The notes under the pieces were generated by a model. That model saw only the letters and a list, made by a program, of their open reading frames with translations, was not told the DNA's origin and did not search any database. The position numbers were made by a program, and so were the translations under genes. This document shows positions 20,462 through 28,550 of a stretch of DNA of 64,000 nucleotides, piece after piece (the first letter of the stretch is position 1; every line of letters starts with the position of its first letter). This DNA is from Flavobacterium xinjiangense (lineage in GTDB: Bacteria > Bacteroidota > Bacteroidia > Flavobacteriales > Flavobacteriaceae): positions 17,091 through 81,090 of the forward strand of contig NZ_FRCL01000003.1 of the NCBI RefSeq assembly GCF_900142885.1, written 5' to 3'.

Positions 20462-21118
20462 TTATTTGTTTCCTTTTTCGAAATCAGCAACAAACTGCGC
20501 TAATCCAATATCAGTTAAAGGATGCTTTAATAAACCGTAAATTGCAGAAAGTGGTCCAGTCATAACATCAGCACCAATTTTAGCACAGTTTACAATGTGC
20601 ATTGTATGACGAACAGATGCAGCAAGAATTTGAGTTTCGTAACCGTAGTTGTCGTAAATCAATCTGATTTCTTCAATCAAAGCCAAACCATCAGTAGATA
20701 CATCATCTAAACGACCAATAAACGGAGAAACATAAGTAGCGCCCGCTTTAGCAGCCAATAAAGCCTGTCCTGCAGAGAATACTAAAGTTACATTCGTTTT
20801 TATTCCTTTATCCGAGAAATATTTAGCAGCCATAACTCCTTCTTTAGTCATAGGCAATTTTACAACGATTTGATCGTGCAAATCAGCTAATTCTTCACCT
20901 TCTTTAATCATTCCGTCGTAATCCAAAGCATTCACTTCAGCACTTACATCACCATCAACTAGGTTACAAATATCTACATAATGCTTCAAAATACTGTTTT
21001 TTCCAGTAATTCCTTCTTTTGCCATCAATGATGGATTTGTAGTAACTCCATCCAAAACGCCTAATGCTTGTGCTTCCTTAATTTGAGCTAAATTAGCCGT
21101 GTCAATAAAAAATTTCAT
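20462..21118 (-). CDS. Transaldolase-family protein (fructose-6-phosphate aldolase type)
   Basis: Short-form transaldolase of 218 residues. Visible: [10 protein letters not shown] at the N-terminus, [14 protein letters not shown], the Schiff-base lysine region [28 protein letters not shown] and TYVSPFIGR. The length and motifs match the TalC/FSA branch of cytosolic class I aldolases of the pentose phosphate pathway. TalC versus fructose-6-P aldolase activity cannot be settled by eye. The upstream gap holds a GC-rich inverted-repeat element (21154-21229). Confidence 0.92.
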   Translation of the reverse strand: MKFFIDTANLAQIKEAQALGVLDGVTTNPSLMAKEGITGKNSILKHYVDICNLVDGDVSAEVNALDYDGMIKEGEELADLHDQIVVKLPMTKEGVMAAKYFSDKGIKTNVTLVFSAGQALLAAKAGATYVSPFIGRLDDVSTDGLALIEEIRLIYDNYGYETQILAASVRHTMHIVNCAKIGADVMTGPLSAIYGLLKHPLTDIGLAQFVADFEKGNK

Positions 21119-21153
21119 AGTATTTATATATTTAATTGTGTGTTTTTTTATTT

Positions 21154-21229
21154 GGGCGTGACCGCAAGGGTCAGGCTTTTCGCTATATCCTAGCTAAAAA
21201 GCGAGGGATGCCGCTACAATCCTTCACGC
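21154..21229. repeat. GC-rich REP-like intergenic element
   Basis: A 76-bp block much richer in G and C than its surroundings. Its ends are inverted (GCGTGA and TCACGC). Inside are a TGACC-gcaa-GGTCA hairpin and a second CGCT/AGCG pairing. The wording (a GGCTTTTCGCTATATCC run, then GGGATGCCGCTACAATCC) resembles intergenic repeats I associate with Flavobacterium genomes; no second copy is in this window. Confidence 0.55.
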
Positions 21230-21251
21230 AAATTCGGTGCAAAATTACAAC

Positions 21252-21467
21252 TTATAACGGTTCATTAGTATTTTTGTTTTTTGAATTATTAGAAATTTTC
21301 AATTCATCTCGAATTTCTTCTAAAATAGTTGTTAAATTTTGCTTATAATCTTCAGCATCGTTAATTCTATTACTGTAAGCTTTAACAATTCTACGAATAA
21401 GATACCAAAAAGAAATAACAATTAAAACTGTTATTATACCCGAAATAATTTCAGTGAATTTTCCCAT
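21252..21467 (-). CDS. Small membrane protein, 71 residues
   Basis: One N-terminal transmembrane helix (about residues 6-26, GIITVLIVISFWYLI) followed by a basic and then acidic cytosolic helix (about 35-60) and a polar tail. No named family recognised. It starts 4 bp after the SDR stop on the same strand, so it is likely translated from the SDR mRNA. The tight spacing is the main support that it is real. Confidence 0.65.
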   Translation of the reverse strand: MGKFTEIISGIITVLIVISFWYLIRRIVKAYSNRINDAEDYKQNLTTILEEIRDELKISNNSKNKNTNEPL

Positions 21468-21471
21468 AATT

Positions 21472-22275
21472 TTATAATTTATAATGGTTCATCAGCATTT
21501 TTTCATACACTTTATCTGGTAAAACTCTTTTCAGAACAATAGAGAACTTTTGCATAAAAGCTCCTACTTTATAATGAACTTGTGGTACTGGAGTTTTAAT
21601 AATCTTATAAATCGCTTCGGCCATTTCATTTGGATTGCTGCCGCTATCCACATGTTCATCCATTGTTTTAAGGGTATTCCCATACGGAATTTCATAAGCA
21701 GAACCTTTAATTAAAGGAGCATGAAAACGTCCCGAAGCAATATTAGTCGCAAAATCTCCCGGAGCAACATTCGTAATATGGACTCCAAAAGACTTCACTT
21801 CCATTCGTAAAGCTTCTGTGATTATTGAAAGAGCTCCTTTTGAAGCCGAATAAATACTTCTGTAAGGCAAACCCATATATCCTGCAATAGATGTTACATT
21901 AATGATTAAACCCGATTTCTGCGAACGCATTTGTGGCAAAACCGCTTTCATAACTTCTATTGGTCCAAAGAAATTGGTCTCAAAATTATTTTTGATTTCA
22001 TGCATTGGGATTTCTTCCAATGGTCCGGTAATTCCAACACCAGCATTATTTATTACAACATCCAGTCTTCCAGAAATCGCAATTACTTTGGCTACAGCCG
22101 CATGAATCGAATCCGTATCCCGAACATCTAAAGCTACCAAAGGAAAAACCGAATTCAAAACCCTTTCCGGATTTCTGCTGGTACCATAAACAACAAAACC
22201 TTTATGATGCAAAAATTCACCTATAGATTTCCCTATTCCCGATGAACCGCCTGTAATTAGAACTACTTTACTCAT
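21472..22275 (-). CDS. Short-chain dehydrogenase/reductase
   Basis: Classical SDR of 267 residues using NAD(P). The Rossmann motif TGGSSGIGKSIG lies near the N-terminus, NNAGVG around residue 90, the catalytic serine in NVTSIAGYMG and YSASKGAL (Tyr and Lys) around residue 155. The C-terminal extension (about 200-267) resembles SDRs acting on lipids or retinol-like substrates. The substrate is unknown. It heads a two-gene unit with the small membrane protein, downstream of the SRP RNA gene, from which it is separated by two hairpin terminators. Confidence 0.92.
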   Translation of the reverse strand: MSKVVLITGGSSGIGKSIGEFLHHKGFVVYGTSRNPERVLNSVFPLVALDVRDTDSIHAAVAKVIAISGRLDVVINNAGVGITGPLEEIPMHEIKNNFETNFFGPIEVMKAVLPQMRSQKSGLIINVTSIAGYMGLPYRSIYSASKGALSIITEALRMEVKSFGVHITNVAPGDFATNIASGRFHAPLIKGSAYEIPYGNTLKTMDEHVDSGSNPNEMAEAIYKIIKTPVPQVHYKVGAFMQKFSIVLKRVLPDKVYEKMLMNHYKL

Positions 22276-22361
22276 TGTTTTTTGTTTGAGGTTAAAAGTT
22301 ACATATCCTTTAAAAAAGAATTTTATTAAGACTCTTCTCTTTTATGGAGTGGTCCAAAAAT

Positions 22362-22385
22362 AAAAAAATCCTCCCGAAGGAAGAC
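22362..22385 (-). terminator. Second terminator downstream of the SRP RNA
   Basis: On the minus strand CTTCC-TTCG-GGAGG followed by seven T. The UUCG tetraloop and U-run make a good intrinsic terminator. Confidence 0.75.
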
Positions 22386-22410
22386 TACTTTTGTACGAAA
22401 TAATTCAAAA

Positions 22411-22433
22411 AAAAATCTCCCGAAGTGGAAGAT
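22411..22433 (-). terminator. First terminator downstream of the SRP RNA
   Basis: On the minus strand ATCTTCC-ACTTC-GGGAGAT followed by nine T, about 10 bases after the SRP RNA 3' end. It works in series with the next hairpin. Confidence 0.65.
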
Positions 22434-22442
22434 AAAAAAAAA

Positions 22443-22537
22443 TGGCAAGCGACCTACATCGCATCGCTCAACCGCTTACCCTTGCTATGTTCCCATCCTG
22501 GGGGAGTCTGCAGGAGCAGATCGTGTAGGACTTGCCG
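22443..22537 (-). ncRNA. ffs: Small (4.5S-like) signal recognition particle RNA
   Basis: About 95 nt, transcribed from the minus strand. The ends pair (GGCAAG with CTTGCC; TCCTACA with TGTAGGT), and the apical part reads CCCCCAGGATGGGAACATAGCAAGGGTAAG. That gives the universal SRP S-domain: a GGAA tetraloop closed by ATG/CAT, an asymmetric internal loop with AGCA on the 3' side, and CAGG on the 5' side. There is no Alu domain, as in most Gram-negatives. The RNA pairs with Ffh to target membrane proteins. A promoter precedes it and two terminators follow. Confidence 0.88.
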
Positions 22538-22540
22538 GTG

Positions 22541-22571
22541 CAAATATACAATACTTTTTATATTTTTGCAA
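22541..22571 (-). promoter_or_regulatory. Promoter of the SRP RNA
   Basis: On the minus strand TTG (22571-22569), a 20-bp spacer and TATATTTG (22548-22541), about 4 bases before the RNA body begins. The -33 box abuts the TACCTTTG element (22572-22579) of the divergent promoter for the cyclotransferase gene. Confidence 0.75.
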
Positions 22572-22579
22572 TACCTTTG
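22572..22579 (+). promoter_or_regulatory. -7 box for the glutamine cyclotransferase-hutI transcript
   Basis: TACCTTTG on the plus strand, 46 bases before the start at 22626. It is back-to-back with the SRP RNA promoter. Confidence 0.6.
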
Positions 22580-22625
22580 CACCTATAAAATAACGTTGTA
22601 TATTGTCTTATTAAAATTTTAAACT

Positions 22626-23675
22626 ATGAAAAATTATAACTTCCTATCTATCATTTTATTAGGAATTACGCTAGCAAGTTGCAGCGATACAAAAAAAGGA
22701 GAAAATTCTATATTTACTATCGATAATACTAATTTTAAGGCAAAATATCAGCCTCAAGAGTCACTTCAGATAGGTGTTTTAAACCCAAACAAGGAGACTA
22801 TAGACAGTATTATCTACTATGTAAACGATAAAAAAATAGCTTCAAAAAAAGGGCTTGACAAATTGACTTTTGAATTAAAAGACCAAAAATTAGGCTACCA
22901 AAGCCTAAAAGCATTAGTTTATTTTGGAGGTGAGAACTCAGAAGCTACAGCTAGAGTAGAATTGGTTTCGAATGTGCAACCAAAATTATTGAAATACAAA
23001 ATAGTAAATACATTTCCGCACGACACAACCTCTTTTACTGAAGGATTAGAATTTTATAAAGACACTTTATATGAAAGTACAGGACAAAATGGTGCTTCTC
23101 ATTTTAGAAAATACGATTATAAAACGGGTAAAGTTTACAAACAGGTAGATCTCGAAAATAAATATTTTGGAGAGGGAATTACTTTTGTAAACGGAAAATT
23201 ATTCCAATTGACTTGGCAAGAAAAAACAGGTTTTATCTATGATGCCAACACATTAAAACTGGAAAAAACCTTTACTTATGATAAAGATATTGAAGGTTGG
23301 GGAATGACAAATGACGGGAAATACATTTATCAAACAGACAAAACAGAGAAAATTTGGAAAATGGATCCAAGCACTCAAAAAATGATTGATTACGTTAATG
23401 TATATTCTGGAGAATCAAAAATTCCAAGCATAAACGAATTAGAATGGATTAATGGAAAAATTTATACCAATGTTTGGCAAAAAGATGCGATTGCAATCGT
23501 AAATCCTAACAATGGTGCGGTAGAAGGAATTTTAGACATGTCAGGTCTGAGAAAATTTGTAAAAAATAAAACTGCTGAAGTTTTAAATGGTATCGCTTAC
23601 AATCCAAAAACCAAAACCATTTTTGTAACCGGTAAAAACTGGGACAAAATTTTTGAAATAACAGTTTCAGAATAA
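22626..23675 (+). CDS. Glutaminyl-peptide cyclotransferase-type lipoprotein
   Basis: Exported lipoprotein of 349 residues: signal with lipobox LASCS (Cys about 19). An N-terminal Ig-like region (about 30-125) is followed by a five-bladed-propeller domain of the glutamine cyclotransferase family (PF05096), with FTEGLEFYKDTLYESTGQNG, FGEGITFVNGKLFQLTWQE and LEWINGKIYTNVWQ. These enzymes form N-terminal pyroglutamate on peptides. It is 11 bp upstream of hutI, so the two are probably co-transcribed, which links peptide or amino-acid use. The enzyme activity is inferred from the fold. Confidence 0.9.
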   Translation: MKNYNFLSIILLGITLASCSDTKKGENSIFTIDNTNFKAKYQPQESLQIGVLNPNKETIDSIIYYVNDKKIASKKGLDKLTFELKDQKLGYQSLKALVYFGGENSEATARVELVSNVQPKLLKYKIVNTFPHDTTSFTEGLEFYKDTLYESTGQNGASHFRKYDYKTGKVYKQVDLENKYFGEGITFVNGKLFQLTWQEKTGFIYDANTLKLEKTFTYDKDIEGWGMTNDGKYIYQTDKTEKIWKMDPSTQKMIDYVNVYSGESKIPSINELEWINGKIYTNVWQKDAIAIVNPNNGAVEGILDMSGLRKFVKNKTAEVLNGIAYNPKTKTIFVTGKNWDKIFEITVSE

Positions 23676-23686
23676 TTTTATAAAAA

Positions 23687-24925
23687 ATGACAACCTTAAT
23701 CATCAATATCAAAGAATTACTTCAGGTTCGAGATTCCTCTATTTTGAAAGTATCCGGCGCTGAAATGGCAATTCTGCCAACAATAAAAAACGCCTATTTG
23801 ATCATTCAAAATGGGCATATTTCTGATTTTGGTTCAATGGACGATTTACCAAACATAAATCCAGAAAAGTGTATTGACGCCGACGGAAAAATAGTTTTAC
23901 CTTCCTGGTGCGACAGTCATACTCATATTGTTTATGCGGGTAATCGGGAGCAGGAATTTGTAGATCGAATAAATGGCTTGACATACGAGGAAATAGCCAA
24001 TCGTGGCGGTGGGATCTTAAATTCTGCTGCGAAATTGAACGAAGCTACTGAAGAGGAAATTTTCGACCAATCAAAAAATCGTCTGGAAGAAGTGATTAGT
24101 TTGGGTACTGGAGCTGTCGAAATCAAATCAGGTTATGGATTAACAGTTGATGGAGAACTAAAAATGCTTCGTGTTATTCAACGTTTAGCACAAAATTATC
24201 CAATAACCATAAAAGCGACTTTTCTGGGTGCTCATGCATTCCCTCTAGTATACAAAGAGAACCACAAAGGTTATATTGATTTAATCATCAACGAAATGCT
24301 TCCTGAAATAGCGAAAAACAAACTGGCTGATTATATCGATGCCTTCTGTGAAACCGGTTATTTTACAGTTGAAGAAACAGAACAAATCATGAAAGCGGGA
24401 ATTCGTTTTGGCTTAAAACCAAAAATCCATGTCAATCAATTCAACTCTATCGGAGGAATTCAAGCTGGAGTAAAATACAATGCACTTTCTGTAGATCATC
24501 TGGAAATTATGAAACCCGAAGATATTGAGGCATTAAAAAATACAGAGACCATGCCTGTTGCTTTGCCTTCGTGTTCCTATTTCTTGAGTATTCCTTATAC
24601 TCCAGCACGTGAAATGATTGCCGCGGGCCTTCCATTAGCACTCGCAACAGATTACAATCCGGGTTCTACTCCATCAGGAAATATGAATTTTGTTGTCGCA
24701 ACCGCCTGCATAAAAATGAAGATGACACCAGAGGAAGCTATAAATGCGGCGACACTTAACGGAGCTTATGCAATGGGAATTTCTGAAACGCACGGAAGCA
24801 TAACCATTGGTAAAAAAGCCAATCTGATTATTACAAAACCTATTCCCTCCTATTATCAATTACCTTATGCTTTTGGCAGTAATCTAATTGATACTGTAAT
24901 TCTAGAAGGAGAAATAATCGTATAA
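23687..24925 (+). CDS. hutI: Imidazolonepropionase
   Basis: Cytosolic amidohydrolase of 412 residues that hydrolyses imidazolonepropionate to formiminoglutamate, step three of histidine degradation. Zinc/iron motif CDSHTHIVYAG, substrate loop NRGGGILNSA, EIKSGYGLT, HVNQFNSIGG, and ATDYNPGSTPSGNM match HutI. The next hut gene, hutG, lies 1 kb further on the same strand, interrupted by a convergent coiled-coil gene. hutH and hutU are not in the window. It ends at a strong terminator. Confidence 0.96.
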   Translation: MTTLIINIKELLQVRDSSILKVSGAEMAILPTIKNAYLIIQNGHISDFGSMDDLPNINPEKCIDADGKIVLPSWCDSHTHIVYAGNREQEFVDRINGLTYEEIANRGGGILNSAAKLNEATEEEIFDQSKNRLEEVISLGTGAVEIKSGYGLTVDGELKMLRVIQRLAQNYPITIKATFLGAHAFPLVYKENHKGYIDLIINEMLPEIAKNKLADYIDAFCETGYFTVEETEQIMKAGIRFGLKPKIHVNQFNSIGGIQAGVKYNALSVDHLEIMKPEDIEALKNTETMPVALPSCSYFLSIPYTPAREMIAAGLPLALATDYNPGSTPSGNMNFVVATACIKMKMTPEEAINAATLNGAYAMGISETHGSITIGKKANLIITKPIPSYYQLPYAFGSNLIDTVILEGEIIV

Positions 24926-24956
24926 AAAAAGAGGAACCGAAGTTCCTCTTTTTTTA
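24922..24956. terminator. Bidirectional terminator after hutI
   Basis: GAGGAAC-cgaa-GTTCCTC with seven A before and seven T after, between convergent genes. Confidence 0.93.
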
Positions 24957-24974
24957 TGCGAATCCTTTAAAATA

Positions 24975-25859
24975 TTATTTTAAAGAAAAACTTGTTTTAG
25001 AAACTAATTGATCTTTATCAAAAATATTTACAAAATAAGTTCCTTTTGGAAAGTCTTTACCTCGTAAATTCTCTGTTACATCAACTGTTTTGTTTTCATA
25101 ATTAACATTAGACATAAAACTATAAGTCAAAGTGTTATCACCAAAAGTTTCTGTTTTTTTATCTCCTAAAACATTGTTTTTACTGTCAATAACTTGAACA
25201 TAATAAGATTTAGTCCCTGATTGTGCTACTTGATTTTCAGCAATAGTAAAACTTATTTTAAGAACATCCGCTCTACTTGCTTTGTCTGTAGCAACTTCTT
25301 TTCCAGAACTTTTTAGTTTATAAGCTGAACCTCTTGTATTCAAAACAGTTAATTTTGCTGCTTTTTCAACTACTTTAGATAATTCTTCATTTTGTCCAGC
25401 TAACGCTTCATTAGATTTTTTAGCTTCTCCTATTACAACTACTGCGCTATCACGTTGTGTTGTTAAGGTTGTATTTTGTTTTTTCAACCCTTCATTTTCA
25501 GCCATCAAAACTTTCATTTTTGATTGTAAAGCAACTGATTGCGTTTTGTATTTTGCTAATGAAGCCACATCTCCTTTTGATTTACTAAGATCATTCATCA
25601 AGTTTACCACTTTATCTCTCTCTTGAGTTAACTCATCAGACATTGAAGTGTTTTCTGAAATTGCAGCATCATAAGTAGATTTTAATTCCTGCAAATCTTT
25701 CATGACGGACTCTTTTTCAGTTAATGTTGTTTTTAATTCTGTCTTAACAACATCAGTATCAGAAGTCATTTTAAAAATATATACTAAACTTCCCACTAAT
25801 AAAACTGCTAAAACTGCAATAACCGCTTTTAGACTTGAACTGCTTTTTTGATTTTCCAT
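24975..25859 (-). CDS. Membrane-anchored coiled-coil protein
   Basis: Protein of 294 residues: a short polar N-terminus, one transmembrane helix (about residues 12-29), a long heptad-rich coiled coil (about 33-165), and a compact beta-rich C-terminal domain (about 190-294; KISFTIAENQVAQSGTK, YYVQVIDSKNNVLG, FPKGTYFVNIFDKD). The orientation suggests a periplasmic C-terminus. No enzymatic motif is seen. The family is common in Flavobacteriia but I cannot name a function. A -7 box TAAATTTG is present on the minus strand at 25889-25882. Confidence 0.8.
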   Translation of the reverse strand: MENQKSSSSLKAVIAVLAVLLVGSLVYIFKMTSDTDVVKTELKTTLTEKESVMKDLQELKSTYDAAISENTSMSDELTQERDKVVNLMNDLSKSKGDVASLAKYKTQSVALQSKMKVLMAENEGLKKQNTTLTTQRDSAVVVIGEAKKSNEALAGQNEELSKVVEKAAKLTVLNTRGSAYKLKSSGKEVATDKASRADVLKISFTIAENQVAQSGTKSYYVQVIDSKNNVLGDKKTETFGDNTLTYSFMSNVNYENKTVDVTENLRGKDFPKGTYFVNIFDKDQLVSKTSFSLK

Positions 25860-25932
25860 ATTCTATTTAATTTATTTTTTACAAATTTAACAATATATAA
25901 CTACCATATAACGTAAGTTAACACAATTATAG

Positions 25933-25940
25933 TATTTTTG
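25933..25940 (+). promoter_or_regulatory. -7 box upstream of hutG
   Basis: TATTTTTG, 19 bases before the hutG ATG; no strong -33 element visible. Confidence 0.5.
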
Positions 25941-25959
25941 GAAAAAACATTTTCTTAAA

Positions 25960-26997
25960 ATGGAAAAGATTACCCCTTTTACAATCAATGACCTTGCTAA
26001 AGTTACCAACCACAGAAGTGGTGAAATAAAATTTGGTGAGAAAATGATAACAATACCAAAAGATAGCGATGCATTAGATTTTCTTAAAACGTCTGACGCT
26101 AAATATGTACTATTTGGAATCCCGGAAGATATTGGCATACGCGCTAATTTTGGGCGACCAGGAGCAGCATCTGCGTGGGAAAGTGCAATAAAAAGTATTG
26201 CTAATATTCAGCATAATCGGTTTTGCAAAGGCAATCAACTAATTGTTTTAGGCCAATTAGAGGTTAGCAAAGAAATGCAGGAAGTTGAAAATTTAGATTT
26301 TAATGACATTGACGATCGAGCTAAACTAAGTCAACTGGTAGAGCAAATAGATAAAGATGTATCTCATATAATTTTTAATATCGTAAAATTAGGAAAAACC
26401 CCAATAATCATTGGTGGTGGACACAATAATTCTTACGGAAATATTAAAGGGTCGGCTCTTGCCAAAGGTAAATCTGTAAATGCAATAAACTTTGATGCCC
26501 ATTCCGATTTTAGAATTTTAGAAGGACGTCACAGTGGTAATGGCTTTTCCTACGCTTACGAAGAAGGTTTTCTTAAAAAATATTTTATTTTTGGTTTACA
26601 CGAAAACTACACCTCAAAAAGCGTTCTTGATATAATTAAAAAAATTGAAGATCGGGTGCGCTACAATACGTATGACAGCATCAACATTAGAAGAGAAAAA
26701 GAGTTTAATCAAGAAATGGAACAAGCTTTAGAATTCATAAATGATGACTTCTATGGTATCGAAATTGACTTGGATGCTATTCCCAACATAGCTTGCAGCG
26801 CAATGACGATGAGCGGTTTCTCTGTTGAACAACTGCGACAATTCATTTCCTTTTTTGCAAAATATAAAAATGCTACTTATTTACATATTTGTGAAGGTGC
26901 ACCGGATCTGGGAGAAGATAAAAACAATCATTTAATTGGAAAACTTATTGGTTATCTCGTTACTGATTTTATCAAATCGAACCAACAAATCTCATAA
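25960..26997 (+). CDS. hutG: Formimidoylglutamase (arginase/ureohydrolase family)
   Basis: Ureohydrolase-fold enzyme of 345 residues, converting formiminoglutamate to glutamate and formamide in histidine degradation. Metal-site motifs: IIGGGHNNSYG (the usual GGGHE is GGGHN), NFDAHSDFR, and GIEIDLDAIP. Proximity to hutI supports HutG over agmatinase or arginase. Length is somewhat above the 310-320 typical for the family, with a longer N-terminus. The gene has its own promoter, so co-regulation with hutI would have to be through a shared regulator not seen here. Confidence 0.85.
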   Translation: MEKITPFTINDLAKVTNHRSGEIKFGEKMITIPKDSDALDFLKTSDAKYVLFGIPEDIGIRANFGRPGAASAWESAIKSIANIQHNRFCKGNQLIVLGQLEVSKEMQEVENLDFNDIDDRAKLSQLVEQIDKDVSHIIFNIVKLGKTPIIIGGGHNNSYGNIKGSALAKGKSVNAINFDAHSDFRILEGRHSGNGFSYAYEEGFLKKYFIFGLHENYTSKSVLDIIKKIEDRVRYNTYDSINIRREKEFNQEMEQALEFINDDFYGIEIDLDAIPNIACSAMTMSGFSVEQLRQFISFFAKYKNATYLHICEGAPDLGEDKNNHLIGKLIGYLVTDFIKSNQQIS

Positions 26998-27056
26998 CTG
27001 TTTATACTATAAATTGCTTAAACGCATAACCCATTTACCTAATCCATAAATAACAC

Positions 27057-27064
27057 TATCTTTG
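27057..27064 (+). promoter_or_regulatory. -7 box upstream of the DEAD-box helicase gene
   Basis: TATCTTTG, 46 bases before the start codon, in an intergenic gap without other features. Confidence 0.55.
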
Positions 27065-27109
27065 CAGCACTATCTATGTACCTAATACAAGATATTTAAT
27101 ATTAAAAAT

Positions 27110-28363
27110 ATGTTATTCGAAGATTTTTCACTTTCAAAAAGTATACAAAGGGCCGTATTTGAACAAGGCTATTTAGAAGCAACACCAATACAAGAACAAG
27201 CAATTCCAATCATTTTATCAGGCAGAGATATGATTGGTTGCGCACAAACCGGTACTGGAAAAACTGCCGCTTTTGCAATACCTATAATTCACCAGTTGCA
27301 TAGAATAGTAGGCTCATCTAAAAAAGCAAGCCCAATTCGTGCCTTAATTATTACGCCTACAAGAGAACTAGCTGTACAAATTGGCCAAAACTTTGACCAA
27401 TACGGAAAATATACAAACTTAGTCCAACTTACCATTTTTGGAGGAGTTTCCCAAGTACCTCAAGTAGAAATGCTTAAAAAAGGTATTGATGTTTTGATTG
27501 CCACTCCGGGACGTTTACTAGATTTAGTAAAACAAGGTTTTATAGATTTAGATCATTTACATACTTTGGTTCTTGATGAGGCAGATCAAATGCTTGATAT
27601 GGGATTTGTAAATGATGTCAAAAAAATTGTAAAATTGACACCTAATAATAGACAAACACTCTTTTTTTCTGCAACAATGCCAATTGCCATCAGAGAATTA
27701 GCCGAAATGTTTCTTAAAGATCCTGTAACTGTTACCGTTTCTCCTGTTTCTTCTACAGCTGAAAATGTCGAGCAAAGAGTTTATTTTGTAGAAAAAACAG
27801 AAAAAAGAAATTTATTATATCATTTAATCAAAAATGAAAATCTATCTGATGTATTGGTTTTTTCAAGAACCAAACATGGGGCAGATAATGTTGTCAAAGC
27901 GCTTCGAAAAAATAACATTGCTGCTGAAGCCATTCATGGTGACAAATCTCAAAACGCAAGACAATGTGTTTTAGATGCTTTCAAAAATAAAGAAATTGGT
28001 GTTTTAGTTGCAACTGATATTGCCGCCAGAGGAATTGATATTGATCAATTACCTTTTGTCATCAATTTTGATTTACCAAATATTCCTGAAACTTACGTCC
28101 ATAGAATTGGTAGAACAGGTCGTGCTGGAAATGGTGGAGTAGCAATTTCTTTTTGCAGTAAAGACGAGCATACTTATTGGAAAGACATTCAAAGACTGAC
28201 AAAGACCGATGTAAAAATAGTAAGTGATCATCCTTATCCATGGCATTCAGGAAGTCCTGAGACAGCTCCTGGAGCAAAGCAAAACAACTCTAATCGCAGT
28301 GGAGGAGCTCACAAGTCAAGAAAATCTGATGTTTCAAAACAGAATAAAAAACGCTGGTATTAA
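27110..28363 (+). CDS. DEAD-box RNA helicase, RhlE-like
   Basis: ATP-dependent RNA helicase of 417 residues. The Q motif (TPIQEQAIP), motif I AQTGTGKT, Ia PTRELAVQ, motif II VLDEADQMLDMGF, motif III SAT, and motif VI HRIGRTGRAG are all present. A short basic, serine- and asparagine-rich tail (about 370-417) may bind RNA. Likely roles are ribosome assembly or cold adaptation. It ends near a stem with a long loop that probably serves as a two-way terminator. Confidence 0.95.
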   Translation: MLFEDFSLSKSIQRAVFEQGYLEATPIQEQAIPIILSGRDMIGCAQTGTGKTAAFAIPIIHQLHRIVGSSKKASPIRALIITPTRELAVQIGQNFDQYGKYTNLVQLTIFGGVSQVPQVEMLKKGIDVLIATPGRLLDLVKQGFIDLDHLHTLVLDEADQMLDMGFVNDVKKIVKLTPNNRQTLFFSATMPIAIRELAEMFLKDPVTVTVSPVSSTAENVEQRVYFVEKTEKRNLLYHLIKNENLSDVLVFSRTKHGADNVVKALRKNNIAAEAIHGDKSQNARQCVLDAFKNKEIGVLVATDIAARGIDIDQLPFVINFDLPNIPETYVHRIGRTGRAGNGGVAISFCSKDEHTYWKDIQRLTKTDVKIVSDHPYPWHSGSPETAPGAKQNNSNRSGGAHKSRKSDVSKQNKKRWY

Positions 28364-28441
28364 TCTATTCTTAGTTTAAATTTAGACCTTTACGAAATGC
28401 CATAAAATAAGAAATAGAGTATTTATTTTATTCAAACAATT

Positions 28442-28497
28442 AAAAATCGTTAAATCATTGGAACTATTAAATTTTCCATTTTGATTTAACGATTTTT
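28442..28497. terminator. Long-stem bidirectional terminator
   Basis: AAAAATCGTTAAATC and its exact complement GATTTAACGATTTTT form a 15-bp stem around a 26-nt loop between convergent genes. Confidence 0.7.
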
Positions 28498-28550
28498 ATA
28501 TTTTAAAGGAAATTAAAAATTTCCCTGAAATAATTAATTGGAAATAAAAT

